In this document: positions 1 to 8,182 of the stretch, in pieces | How the letters are laid out: every line of letters starts with the position of its first letter | How positions within the stretch are numbered: the first letter of the stretch is position 1 | Assembly (NCBI GenBank): GCA_018663625.1 | Contig: JABJPX010000025.1 | Coordinates: forward strand, 1-47,095 | Source: Polaribacter sp. | GTDB taxonomy: Bacteria > Bacteroidota > Bacteroidia > Flavobacteriales > Flavobacteriaceae | Direction: 5' to 3' | Length of the DNA: 47,095 nt | Notes under the pieces: model-generated | Database searches by the model: none | What the model was told of the DNA's origin: nothing | What the model saw: only the letters and a program-made list of their open reading frames with translations | Made by a program: the position numbers and the translations under genes

Positions 1-2
1 CT

Positions 3-356
3 TCTAAAGTAGCAAAGCTAATTAGAGGTAAATACAAACCAAACTTTACTCCTCACGTAGATTGTGGAGACAACGTGGTTATTATCAACGCAGAAAAAAT
101 TGTTTTAACTGGAAAGAAATGGACTGAGAAGTCTTACATCCGTCATACGGGATATCCAGGAGGACAAAGATCGTTAACTGCAACAGAAATGTTTGAGAAA
201 GATCCTACAAGATTGATCGAAAAAGCAGTAAAAGGAATGTTGCCTAAAAATATTTTAGGAGCTGCACTTTACAGAAACTTGTATGTATATGCAGGAGGAG
301 AGCACAAACAAGCAGGTCAAGAACCTAAAGCTATTAACCTTAACGATCTTAAATAA
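3..356 (+). CDS. rplM: 50S ribosomal protein L13, 3' part
   Basis: This is the last 117 residues of ribosomal protein L13, an early-assembling 23S rRNA-binding protein of the large subunit. The frame is open from the window edge (codons start at base 3), so the true start lies upstream; the family is usually about 145-150 residues. The visible part carries the conserved VDCGDNVVIINAEK segment, the YPGG segment and the MLPKN segment with the following C-terminal helix. Its TAA stop overlaps the ATG of rpsI by one base (TAATG), which indicates translational coupling in the usual rplM-rpsI operon. Confidence 0.96.
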   Translation, partial: SKVAKLIRGKYKPNFTPHVDCGDNVVIINAEKIVLTGKKWTEKSYIRHTGYPGGQRSLTATEMFEKDPTRLIEKAVKGMLPKNILGAALYRNLYVYAGGEHKQAGQEPKAINLNDLK

Positions 357-742
357 TGGATATAGTACACAAAATCGGTAGAAGAAAAACAGCTGTAGCT
401 CGTATTTATCTTTCAGAAGGAAAAGGAAATATCACTGTAAACAAAAAAGACTACAAAGACTATTTCACAACAGGAACTTTACAATATAAAGTACAACAAC
501 CTTTAATGTTAACAGGAGACTTAGAATCTTATGATATCAAAGTAAATGTTTACGGAGGTGGTGTAACAGGTCAAGCAGAAGCAATTCGTTTGGCAATTAC
601 AAGAGCTTTAGTTGCAATTAACGAAGAACACAGATTAGTATTAAAACCAGAAGGTTTACTAACACGTGATCCTAGAATGGTTGAACGTAAGAAATTTGGT
701 CAGAAGAAAGCACGTAAAAAATTCCAATTCTCGAAACGTTAA
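356..742 (+). CDS. rpsI: 30S ribosomal protein S9
   Basis: S9 is a small-subunit head protein whose C-terminal tail reaches the P-site tRNA. The 128-residue product has the usual length, the N-terminal GRRKTAVARI motif, the central YGGG(V)TGQAEAIRL segment and the diagnostic basic end (KKARKKFQFSKR). The ATG overlaps the rplM stop by one base, so the start is secure. It belongs to the same transcript as rplM and possibly reads on into rpsB, 144 bp downstream, because no terminator is visible in between. Confidence 0.98.
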   Translation: MDIVHKIGRRKTAVARIYLSEGKGNITVNKKDYKDYFTTGTLQYKVQQPLMLTGDLESYDIKVNVYGGGVTGQAEAIRLAITRALVAINEEHRLVLKPEGLLTRDPRMVERKKFGQKKARKKFQFSKR

Positions 743-762
743 TCCTTCGACAAGTTCAGGAT
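743..762 (+). repeat. REP-like CCTTCGACAAG(T)TCAGG element
   Basis: Directly after the rpsI stop lies a copy of the CCTTCGACAAGNTCAGG-type sequence that I recall as a common dispersed intergenic repeat in many bacterial genomes, including flavobacteria. Only one clear copy is seen here. The short TCCTGA/TCAGGA hairpin at 29361 shares its TTCAGGA half. Calling it a repeat relies on memory of other genomes, not on copies in this window. Confidence 0.4.
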
Positions 763-819
763 TATGTTATTGGGAACTGTTATTATTACACATATTTAAT
801 ATTAAACAGTTTAGCATCT

Positions 820-854
820 AAATAAATAAGACTCGAAAGACTACTTATTTATTG
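820..854 (+). promoter_or_regulatory. Hairpin in the rpsB leader (candidate autoregulatory element)
   Basis: A perfect 10-bp inverted repeat (AATAAATAAG at 821-830, CTTATTTATT at 844-853) encloses a 13-nt apical part. That part can fold further as A-U, C-C mismatch, U-A, C-G closing a GAAA tetraloop. It sits 33 nt before the rpsB ATG in a 144-bp leader and has no T-tract, so it is unlikely to be a terminator. Ribosomal protein leaders often bind their own product. That role is an inference here. Confidence 0.45.
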
Positions 855-886
855 ATACAAAACAGAAAGTAAACACATTTAAAAAA

Positions 887-1735
887 ATGGCAAAAGTAAA
901 TATTCAAGAATTATTAGAAAATGGAGTACATTTTGGTCACTTAACTAGAAAGTGGAATCCAAACATGGCTCCTTATATTTATACAGAACGTAATGGTGTA
1001 CACATCATTGACTTGTATAAAACTGCTGCAAAAATAGAAGAAAGTGCAGACGCTTTGCAAAAAATTGCAAACTCTGGACGTAAGATTTTATTCGTTGCAA
1101 CAAAAAAGCAAGCAAAAGACATCGTTGCTGAAAAAGCAAAAGCTGTAGGTATGCCTTACATTACTGAAAGATGGCCTGGAGGAATGTTAACCAACTTTGT
1201 AACGATTCGTAAAGCTGTTAAGAAAATGGCAACGATCGATAGAATGAAGTTAGATGGTTCTTTTGAAGCATTGTCTAAAAGAGAGAAATTACAAATCAAT
1301 CGTCAGAGAGAGAAATTAGAAAAGAATTTAGGTTCTATTTCAGATATGACTCGTTTACCAGGTGCTTTATTTGTAGTAGATATCAAGAAAGAACACATTG
1401 CAGTTGCAGAAGCTATGAAATTGAACATTCCAATTTTTGCAATGGTAGATACAAACTCTGATCCTAGATTAGTAGATTATGTAATTCCAGCAAATGATGA
1501 TGCTTCTAAATCTATTGAAAGAGTATTAACGCACGTTTCTGATGCAATCGCTGAAGGTTTATCTAGCAGAAAAGCAGATAAAGAAAAAACGAAAGAAGCT
1601 CCAAAAACAGAAGCTGCAGTAGCATCAAAAGAAGCTCCAAAGGCGAAAAAAGTTAAAGAAGTTAAAGCAGATGCGAAAGAAGCTCCAAAAGCGGAAGAAG
1701 TAAAAGCAACAAGTTCTGAGGAAGAAACAAAATAA
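887..1735 (+). CDS. rpsB: 30S ribosomal protein S2
   Basis: S2 is a late-assembling small-subunit protein that contacts S1 and 16S rRNA. The first roughly 225 residues are canonical: GVHFGHLTRKWNPNMAPYI near the N-terminus, ERWPGGMLTNF and the IPIFAMVDTNSDP segment. The protein is 282 residues, longer than the roughly 230-255 usual for S2, because of a low-complexity Lys/Ala/Glu tail from about residue 228 with repeated KEAPK units. Such tails are frequent in Bacteroidota S2. It precedes tsf by 25 bp, the near-universal rpsB-tsf pair. The start is the first ATG after an A-rich leader. Confidence 0.98.
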   Translation: MAKVNIQELLENGVHFGHLTRKWNPNMAPYIYTERNGVHIIDLYKTAAKIEESADALQKIANSGRKILFVATKKQAKDIVAEKAKAVGMPYITERWPGGMLTNFVTIRKAVKKMATIDRMKLDGSFEALSKREKLQINRQREKLEKNLGSISDMTRLPGALFVVDIKKEHIAVAEAMKLNIPIFAMVDTNSDPRLVDYVIPANDDASKSIERVLTHVSDAIAEGLSSRKADKEKTKEAPKTEAAVASKEAPKAKKVKEVKADAKEAPKAEEVKATSSEEETK

Positions 1736-1760
1736 GTACAACTTTAAAAAATAAGATAAC

Positions 1761-2732
1761 ATGGAACCAGTAAAGATTAGTGCTGCTGATGTTAAAAAAT
1801 TAAGAGAAGCTACAGGAGCTGGAATGATGGACTGTAAAAAGGCATTGTTAGAAGCATCTGGAGATTTCGATAAAGCAATTGATGTTTTACGTAAAAAAGG
1901 TCAAAAAATTGCAGCAAAAAGAGCAGATAGAGATTCTACTGAAGGAGTTGCTGTAACAAGAATAAACGAAGATAACACTGTTGGTATAGCAATCGTTTTA
2001 GCTTGTGAAACTGATTTTGTTGGTAAAAATGAATCATTTGTAGCATTGGGTGGTCAGTTTGCAGACATCGCTTTAAATCACACAGATAAGGAGTCTTTCT
2101 TAGCTGCTGATTTTGGTGGAATGACTGTTGCAGACAAATTAGTTGAACAAACAGGTGTAATTGGTGAGAAATTAGAAATCACTTCTTTCGAAAGATTAGA
2201 AGCTTCTTATGTAGGTGCTTATACACATATTGGTAAAATTGCTGCATTAGTAGGTTTATCAAATGTTGTAGAAAACGCAGCTGTTTTATCAAAAGACGTT
2301 GCAATGCAAGTTGCCTCTATGGGTGCTACTTCTTTATCTTATAAAGATTTTGACCCTGCATTTGTTGCTGCAGAAACAGAAGCAAGAATTGCAGTTATCG
2401 AAAAAGATAATATTGAATTGGGAAGATTAGGGAAAACGTTGAAAAACGTTCCTCTATATATTTCAATGTCTCAATTATCTGATGCGGTAATGGCAGAAGC
2501 TGAAGAAGCTGCAAAAGCAGAATTGAAAGCAGAAGGGAAACCAGCACAAATTTGGGATCGTATCTTACCAGGAAAAATGGAAAGATTCATTTCAGACAAC
2601 ACTACTTTAGACACTGAGCAATGTTTGTTAGATCAAGCATTTATTAAAGACGAAAAGAAAAATGTTGCAACTTACGTTGAAACGTATGGTGATGTATCTG
2701 TAAGTGGCTTTAAAAGAGTTACACTCGGATAA
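1761..2732 (+). CDS. tsf: Elongation factor Ts
   Basis: EF-Ts is the nucleotide-exchange factor for EF-Tu in the cytoplasm. The 323-residue product begins with the UBA-like N-terminal domain containing KLREATGAGMMDCKKAL, followed by the TDFVGKNE motif that contacts EF-Tu. A long core ends with the family's C-terminal 'DQAFIKDEKKNV' type segment. It is 25 bp behind rpsB and ahead of a strong intrinsic terminator, so it closes the ribosomal transcript. Confidence 0.97.
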   Translation: MEPVKISAADVKKLREATGAGMMDCKKALLEASGDFDKAIDVLRKKGQKIAAKRADRDSTEGVAVTRINEDNTVGIAIVLACETDFVGKNESFVALGGQFADIALNHTDKESFLAADFGGMTVADKLVEQTGVIGEKLEITSFERLEASYVGAYTHIGKIAALVGLSNVVENAAVLSKDVAMQVASMGATSLSYKDFDPAFVAAETEARIAVIEKDNIELGRLGKTLKNVPLYISMSQLSDAVMAEAEEAAKAELKAEGKPAQIWDRILPGKMERFISDNTTLDTEQCLLDQAFIKDEKKNVATYVETYGDVSVSGFKRVTLG

Positions 2733-2754
2733 ACAATCCTTTTTAACATACTTC

Positions 2755-2785
2755 AAAACCTCGCAATTAATTGCGAGGTTTTTTT
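2755..2785 (+). terminator. Rho-independent terminator after tsf
   Basis: A 14-bp self-complementary stem (AAAACCTCGCAATT followed directly by its complement, 2755-2782) runs into seven Ts at 2779-2785. It lies 23 bp past the tsf stop and separates the ribosomal operon from pyrH. In practice the central AATT would form the loop. Confidence 0.93.
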
Positions 2786-2818
2786 ATTTGAAAAAAAAAG
2801 AAAATGAAAAAAAAACCG

Positions 2819-2826
2819 TAATTTTG
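2819..2826 (+). promoter_or_regulatory. pyrH promoter, minus-7 box TAATTTTG
   Basis: TAATTTTG matches the Bacteroidota minus-7 consensus TAnnTTTG and lies 19 bp before the pyrH ATG, just after the tsf terminator. The poly-A stretch upstream has no clear TTG at the expected minus-33 distance. Confidence 0.6.
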
Positions 2827-2845
2827 CGTAACTTTCAATAACACT

Positions 2846-3553
2846 ATGCACTACAAAAGAATTCTTTTAAAATTAAGTGGAGAAGCCTTAATGGGCGAAC
2901 GACAATACGGAATAGATCCAAAACGTCTAGCCGAATACGCCAAAGAAATAAAACAAGTGATAAACCAAGGCATCGAGGTTGCCATTGTAATTGGGGGTGG
3001 AAACATTTTTAGAGGTGTAGCAGGCGCAGCCAATGGCATGGATCGTGTACAAGGAGATCACATGGGCATGTTAGCAACCTGTATCAATGGTCTAGCACTG
3101 CAAAGTGCGCTAGAAGATGAAGGCATTATTACACGTTTGCAAACCGCTTTAGAAATTAAAGAGATTGCAGAACCATACATTAAAAGAAAAGCAATTCGCC
3201 ATTTAGAAAAAAAACGCGTAGTTATTTTTGGAGCGGGTACTGGAAACCCCTATTTCACAACAGACACCGCAGCAGTATTAAGAGCTATTGAAGTGAATGC
3301 AGATGCTATTTTAAAAGGAACTCGTGTCGATGGAATTTACAATGTAGATCCAGAAAAAGATAAAAATGCTTTGAAATATGAAACCATTACCTTTAAAGAA
3401 GTCATCGATAAAGGATTAAAAGTAATGGACATGACCGCATTTACATTAAGTGAAGAAAACAAATTACCCATCATCGTTTTTGATATGAATACCAATGGAA
3501 ATTTACTGAAATTAATTTCTGGAGAAAACATCGGAACGGTCGTTAGCAATTAA
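2846..3553 (+). CDS. pyrH: UMP kinase
   Basis: PyrH phosphorylates UMP to UDP with ATP in pyrimidine nucleotide synthesis. It is a cytoplasmic hexamer of the amino-acid kinase fold. The 235-residue product has the normal length. It shows [10 protein letters not shown] near the N-terminus (phosphate-binding Lys and Gly), [23 protein letters not shown] and [11 protein letters not shown] with the usual order and spacing. The start is the first ATG after a consensus minus-7 box. It is followed by frr after 26 bp, the common pyrH-frr pairing. Confidence 0.98.
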   Translation: MHYKRILLKLSGEALMGERQYGIDPKRLAEYAKEIKQVINQGIEVAIVIGGGNIFRGVAGAANGMDRVQGDHMGMLATCINGLALQSALEDEGIITRLQTALEIKEIAEPYIKRKAIRHLEKKRVVIFGAGTGNPYFTTDTAAVLRAIEVNADAILKGTRVDGIYNVDPEKDKNALKYETITFKEVIDKGLKVMDMTAFTLSEENKLPIIVFDMNTNGNLLKLISGENIGTVVSN

Positions 3554-3579
3554 AATATAGGCTTTAAAATTTTCCAAAG

Positions 3580-4134
3580 ATGAACGAAGAAATTGAATTT
3601 ATTTTAGACAGTGCCAAAGAAGGGATGAATAGTGCCTTGGCTCATTTAGTAAAAGAATTACGCACCATTAGAGCTGGTAAAGCCACCCCTGCAATGCTAG
3701 GAAATGTAAAGGTAAATTATTATGGCGCATTGACTCCATTAAGTCAAATTGCAAATGTGAGCACGCCAGATCCACGAACCATTTCAGTTCAACCTTGGGA
3801 AAAAAACATGTTGCAAGAAATAGAAAAAGCAATTATGAACGCCAATCTTGGATTCAACCCCATGAATAACGGAGATGTGATTTTAATCAACGTTCCACCT
3901 TTGACAGAAGAAAGAAGACGCGATTTATCCAAACAGGCAAAAGCAGAAGCGGAACACGCAAAAGTGGGAATTAGAAATGCGCGTAAAGAAGCAAATAACG
4001 AAATTAAAAAAACAGACATTGCTGACGATATGAAAAAAGATACCGAAGCAATTGTTCAAAAATTAACGGATTCTTTTGTAAAAGAAATCGATGAAACCTT
4101 CAGCGTGAAGGAAAAAGAAATTATGACTGTATAA
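3580..4134 (+). CDS. frr: Ribosome recycling factor
   Basis: RRF, with EF-G, splits post-termination ribosomes. The 184-residue protein has the family length and motifs: VKELRTIRAGKATPAML near the N-terminus, the PDPRTISVQPWEKNMLQEIEKAI stretch split across the domain I/II hinge, and PPLTEERRRDL. It lies 26 bp downstream of pyrH and in front of an intrinsic terminator. Confidence 0.98.
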   Translation: MNEEIEFILDSAKEGMNSALAHLVKELRTIRAGKATPAMLGNVKVNYYGALTPLSQIANVSTPDPRTISVQPWEKNMLQEIEKAIMNANLGFNPMNNGDVILINVPPLTEERRRDLSKQAKAEAEHAKVGIRNARKEANNEIKKTDIADDMKKDTEAIVQKLTDSFVKEIDETFSVKEKEIMTV

Positions 4135-4153
4135 GCGAAATTAAGCTGATATT

Positions 4154-4189
4154 AAAAAAGGAGTGTATTCAAAAACGCTCCTTTTTTTT
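4154..4189 (+). terminator. Terminator after frr
   Basis: An A-tract, a GGAGTG/CGCTCC stem (one G-T pair) with an A-rich loop, and a run of eight or nine Ts follow the frr stop by about 20 bp. The A and T flanks extend the stem. Confidence 0.88.
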
Positions 4190-4215
4190 GTTAAAAACAC
4201 TTCTACAAATTTCGT

Positions 4216-4223
4216 TACCTTTG
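4216..4223 (+). promoter_or_regulatory. Minus-7 box TACCTTTG of the MMPL exporter gene
   Basis: TACCTTTG fits TAnnTTTG and lies 14 bp before the ATG at 4238, so the transcript would have a very short leader. A TTG at 4188-4190 is 25 bp upstream, farther than the usual 19 or so. Confidence 0.6.
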
Positions 4224-4237
4224 AAAAAATTTTCTGA

Positions 4238-6619
4238 ATGAGTTTCTGGACAAAAGTTGCGAGTATTATCTTACGAAACCGATACCTAGTTTTAATAATT
4301 ATAGCAGGTATTACTACTTTTTTAGCTTCACAAATGAAGTATATGAAATTCTCATATACAGAAGCAAACCTACTGCCAGAAAACCATATTGCTAATTTAG
4401 AATACAATAAATTTTTAGAAATTTTTGGTGAAGAAGGCAACCTCGTTATTCTTGGCGTCAAAGACCCTACAATCTTTACACCCAGAAAATTTAATGCTTG
4501 GAATAATTTAGTAGACAAATTTGATGATCGAGAAGAAATTGATTTTACACTTTCAATTGCAGACGTTCAAGAACTAAAAAAAGATAAAAAGAACAGAAAG
4601 TTTGTCTTAGAACCTTTATACGAGAAGGATCCAACCACAGAAAAAGAAGTTTTAGCCATAAAAAAACAACTTTTTGAAAAACTTCCTTTTTACGACAATT
4701 TACTATACAACAAAGAAACAGGCACGTTGCAAACGGCCATCTATATTAAAAAGGAAATCATAAACACCAAAGCGCGTAGAGCGTTTATTTTCAACTACCT
4801 AAAACCCACCATAGAACAGTTTGAAAAAGAAACAGGACTAAATGTTCGCGTTTCTGGAATGCCCTATATAAGAACTTTAAATGCTAAAAACATAAAAGAT
4901 GAAATGCAACTTTTTGTTGGGGGTGCCTTGGCAATAACAGCGCTTATTTTCTTTTTCTTTTTCCGTTCTTTTAGAGCCACTTTTATCACCCTTTTTGTAG
5001 TGATTATTGGAGTTGTATGGGCCTTTGGGTTTATTGGATGGTTTGGGTATGAAATCACAGTTTTATCGGCATTAATTCCGCCGTTAATCATTGTCATTGG
5101 AGTTCCAAATGCTGTTTTCCTAATTAATAAATACCAGCAAGAAATTAAAAAACACGGTCAACAAGCAAAGGCTTTACAACGTGTAATTACTAAAATTGGT
5201 AATGCCACATTAATGACCAATATCACCACTGCATCTGGTTTTGCCACCTTTGTTTTTGTAGACAGTAAACTATTGCGTGAATTTGGTATTTTGGCTTCTG
5301 TAAACATCATCAGTATTTTTATTTTGGCCTTATTAATTGTACCTGTTTTGTATAGTTTCATGCCACTTCCAAAAAAGAAGCACTTGAGTCATCTTGAAAC
5401 AAAGTGGATTGAAAACGTAGTAAACTGGATGGAAAAAATGGTAAAACACCGTAGAATTACCGTTTATTTTACAACTGTCATCATCATAATCGTTAGTATT
5501 ATAGGGGTTTATAAAATTAGAGTTTCTGGAAGTCTCATAGAAGACATGCCCAAGAGTATGGAATTTTACAAAGACATTAAATTCTTTGAAAAAGAATTTG
5601 GAGGGATCATGCCATTAGAAATTTTAATTGACACCAAAAAAGACAAAGGGGTCATGAAATTATCTGTACTTAAAAAGATGGATAAAATTAATGAAACAAT
5701 CGAATCGTTTCCAGAACTATCGAAACCTATATCTGTTGTAAATCTAGTAAAATACTCTAAACAGGCATATTACAAAGGAAATCCAAAGTACTACCAGTTG
5801 CCAACTGGACAAGAACAAAGTTATATTTTTGCCTATACAAAAAATTCAAATAGTGATGCGAGCATGCTAAAAACCTTTGTGGATTCTACAGGGCGTTATG
5901 CAAGAATCACAACGTTTATGAAAGACATTGGTACCGACAAAATGGATGTCATTCAAAAACGACTCAAAGCGGTTATTGACAAAGAATTTCCTTCAGAAAA
6001 ATATTCCGTTTCCATTACCGGAAAAGCATTGGTGTTTATAAAAGGAACGAATTTCTTAATTACCAATTTAGTCATCTCACTCTCATTGGCAATATTGCTA
6101 ATTGCATTGTTTATGGCTTGGATGTTTCGATCTCCTCAAATGATTTTAATTTCATTAATTCCAAACATACTACCATTGCTAATCACTGCCGGATTAATGG
6201 GGTATTTTAACATTCCTATAAAACCATCAACAATCTTAGTTTTTAGTATTGCTTTTGGAATTTCTGTAGATGATACCATACACTTTTTAGCAAAATACAG
6301 GCAAGAGTTACTTGCCAGCAAATGGAAAGTTAAGCCCTCTGTATATGCAGCATTAAGAGAAACTGGAGTCAGCATGTTTTACACTTCTATTGTATTATTT
6401 TTTGGGTTTCTGGTATTTACGTTATCTAGTTTTGGAGGTACAATTGCCTTAGGAGGTTTGGTTTCTGTGACCCTTCTTTTAGCCATGGTATCCAATTTAA
6501 TTTTACTACCATCTCTCTTGTTAACTTTTGAACGGAAAATTGCAAACAAAAAAGTATTTAAAGAGCCTTCGATGCGAATTTTCCCACCATCCCAAAAACC
6601 CAAGAAAGAAGCCAAGTAA
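4238..6619 (+). CDS. MMPL/RND-superfamily exporter
   Basis: This is a 793-residue inner-membrane protein of the RND superfamily, in the MMPL/Patched-like branch (COG1033). It has two homologous halves. TM1 is near residues 12-30, a large periplasmic loop follows, and five TM segments lie between about 222 and 365. Then TM7 is near 405, a second loop follows, and a last TM block spans about 605-765. The second half has FGISVDDTIHFLAKYRQEL, the usual proton-relay-type motif with two Asp. The first half has IGVPNAVFLINKY at the equivalent place and lacks those acidic residues. Substrates in this branch are often lipids or hopanoids, but nothing here fixes the substrate. It is monocistronic between two terminator/promoter units. 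Confidence 0.85.
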   Translation: MSFWTKVASIILRNRYLVLIIIAGITTFLASQMKYMKFSYTEANLLPENHIANLEYNKFLEIFGEEGNLVILGVKDPTIFTPRKFNAWNNLVDKFDDREEIDFTLSIADVQELKKDKKNRKFVLEPLYEKDPTTEKEVLAIKKQLFEKLPFYDNLLYNKETGTLQTAIYIKKEIINTKARRAFIFNYLKPTIEQFEKETGLNVRVSGMPYIRTLNAKNIKDEMQLFVGGALAITALIFFFFFRSFRATFITLFVVIIGVVWAFGFIGWFGYEITVLSALIPPLIIVIGVPNAVFLINKYQQEIKKHGQQAKALQRVITKIGNATLMTNITTASGFATFVFVDSKLLREFGILASVNIISIFILALLIVPVLYSFMPLPKKKHLSHLETKWIENVVNWMEKMVKHRRITVYFTTVIIIIVSIIGVYKIRVSGSLIEDMPKSMEFYKDIKFFEKEFGGIMPLEILIDTKKDKGVMKLSVLKKMDKINETIESFPELSKPISVVNLVKYSKQAYYKGNPKYYQLPTGQEQSYIFAYTKNSNSDASMLKTFVDSTGRYARITTFMKDIGTDKMDVIQKRLKAVIDKEFPSEKYSVSITGKALVFIKGTNFLITNLVISLSLAILLIALFMAWMFRSPQMILISLIPNILPLLITAGLMGYFNIPIKPSTILVFSIAFGISVDDTIHFLAKYRQELLASKWKVKPSVYAALRETGVSMFYTSIVLFFGFLVFTLSSFGGTIALGGLVSVTLLLAMVSNLILLPSLLLTFERKIANKKVFKEPSMRIFPPSQKPKKEAK

Positions 6620-6670
6620 TCCGCTGCTTTAAAGTGCAACATTTAATACTTAAATTTCCTTCAAAAAAAG

Positions 6671-6678
6671 TATATTTG
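6671..6678 (+). promoter_or_regulatory. asnS promoter, minus-7 box TATATTTG
   Basis: TATATTTG exactly fits TAnnTTTG and gives a predicted 5' leader of about 40 nt before asnS. No TTG stands at the expected minus-33 position. Confidence 0.6.
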
Positions 6679-6725
6679 TGGCTTTATTTATAGGAGTTCA
6701 TTCGCGTACATAATATTTTAGAAAG

Positions 6726-8159
6726 ATGATAGAAAGCAACATTGCCAAGATTTTAGAATCAGGTACAATTTTACAAGAAATAACAATAAAAGGCTGGGTG
6801 CGAACTTTTAGAAGCAATCGTTTTATTGCTGTAAATGATGGGTCTACAATTAAAAATATACAATGTGTTATCGATTTTGAAAACACTCCTGAGCATCTCT
6901 TAAAAAGAATTACAACAGGGGCTGCAATCGCAGTAAAAGGAACCTTATCAGAAAGTCAAGGAAAAGGACAATCTTTAGAAGTACAAGTAGCAGAGATTGA
7001 AATTTTGGGAGATTCCAATCCAGATGAATATCCGATTCAGCCGAAAAAGCACAGTTTCGAATTTTTACGAGAAAACGCCCATTTACGGGTACGTACAAGT
7101 ACCTTTAGTGCCGTAATGAGAGTGCGATCTGCCTTATCTTTTGGAGTGCATAAATATTTTCAAGAAAACGGTTTTAACTACGTAAACACACCGATCGTTA
7201 CAGGCTCGGATGCAGAAGGTGCTGGTGAAATTTTTAAAGTCACCACATTTGAAGACAATAAAGCACCAGTAACAGAAGATGGAAAAATTGATTACTCGAA
7301 AGATTTCTTCGGAAAAGAAGCAAATCTTACTGTTTCTGGACAATTAGAGGCAGAAACCTATGCGATGGCCTTAGGAAAAGTTTATACGTTTGGTCCTACT
7401 TTTAGAGCTGAAAACTCGAACACAACAAGACACTTAGCTGAGTTTTGGATGATTGAGCCAGAGGTTGCTTTTATGGATTTGGATGGAAACATGGATTTGT
7501 CCGAGGACTTTATAAAAACTGTTTTAACCTATGTCTTAGAAAACTGTAAAGACGATTTGGAGTTTTTAGACAATCGACTAACGCAAGAAGACAAAACAAA
7601 ACCACAAGCAGAAAGAAGCGAGATGTCTTTATTGGAAAAACTTCATTTTGTAGTTGACAATAACTTTAAAAGAGTTTCTTATACAGAAGCCATCGATATT
7701 TTAAGAAATTGCAAGCCAAACAAAAAGAAGAAATTTAAATATTTAATTAAAGAATGGGGAGCTGATTTACAATCTGAACACGAACGTTTTTTAGTTGAAA
7801 AACATTTCAAATGTCCTGTGATTTTATTTGACTATCCTGCAGATATTAAAGCGTTTTATATGCGTTTAAATGATGATGGAAAAACGGTAAGAGCTATGGA
7901 TGTTTTATTTCCAGGTATTGGAGAAATTGCTGGAGGTGCCCAACGTGAAGAACGTTACGATGTTTTAATTGAAAAAATGAAAGCATTGGATATTGATGAA
8001 AAAGAACTTTGGTGGTATTTAGATCTCCGTAAATTTGGTACAGCAGTACATTCTGGCTTTGGTTTAGGATTTGAAAGATTAGTTCAATTTACAACAGGAA
8101 TGAACAATATTAGAGATGTAATTCCATTCCCAAGAACGCCTCAAAATGCAGAATTTTAA
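6726..8159 (+). CDS. asnS: Asparagine--tRNA ligase
   Basis: AsnRS is a class IIb aminoacyl-tRNA synthetase that charges tRNA-Asn. The 477-residue product has an N-terminal OB-fold anticodon-binding domain (ITIKGWVRTFRSNRFIAVNDG, about residues 18-40). A class II core follows, with motif 2 (FGPTFRAENSNTTRHLAEFWM) and motif 3 (GFGLGFERLVQF) near the C-terminus. The insertion at about residues 270-340 is typical of bacterial AsnRS. rpoN follows after 23 bp. Confidence 0.97.
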   Translation: MIESNIAKILESGTILQEITIKGWVRTFRSNRFIAVNDGSTIKNIQCVIDFENTPEHLLKRITTGAAIAVKGTLSESQGKGQSLEVQVAEIEILGDSNPDEYPIQPKKHSFEFLRENAHLRVRTSTFSAVMRVRSALSFGVHKYFQENGFNYVNTPIVTGSDAEGAGEIFKVTTFEDNKAPVTEDGKIDYSKDFFGKEANLTVSGQLEAETYAMALGKVYTFGPTFRAENSNTTRHLAEFWMIEPEVAFMDLDGNMDLSEDFIKTVLTYVLENCKDDLEFLDNRLTQEDKTKPQAERSEMSLLEKLHFVVDNNFKRVSYTEAIDILRNCKPNKKKKFKYLIKEWGADLQSEHERFLVEKHFKCPVILFDYPADIKAFYMRLNDDGKTVRAMDVLFPGIGEIAGGAQREERYDVLIEKMKALDIDEKELWWYLDLRKFGTAVHSGFGLGFERLVQFTTGMNNIRDVIPFPRTPQNAEF

Positions 8160-8182
8160 ATAGATTATTGTATCTTTAATGT

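Noticed and set aside
4238..4518. Antisense open frames over the MMPL gene and over many other genes.
   Set aside because: They are shadows of well-supported coding regions and have no signals of their own.
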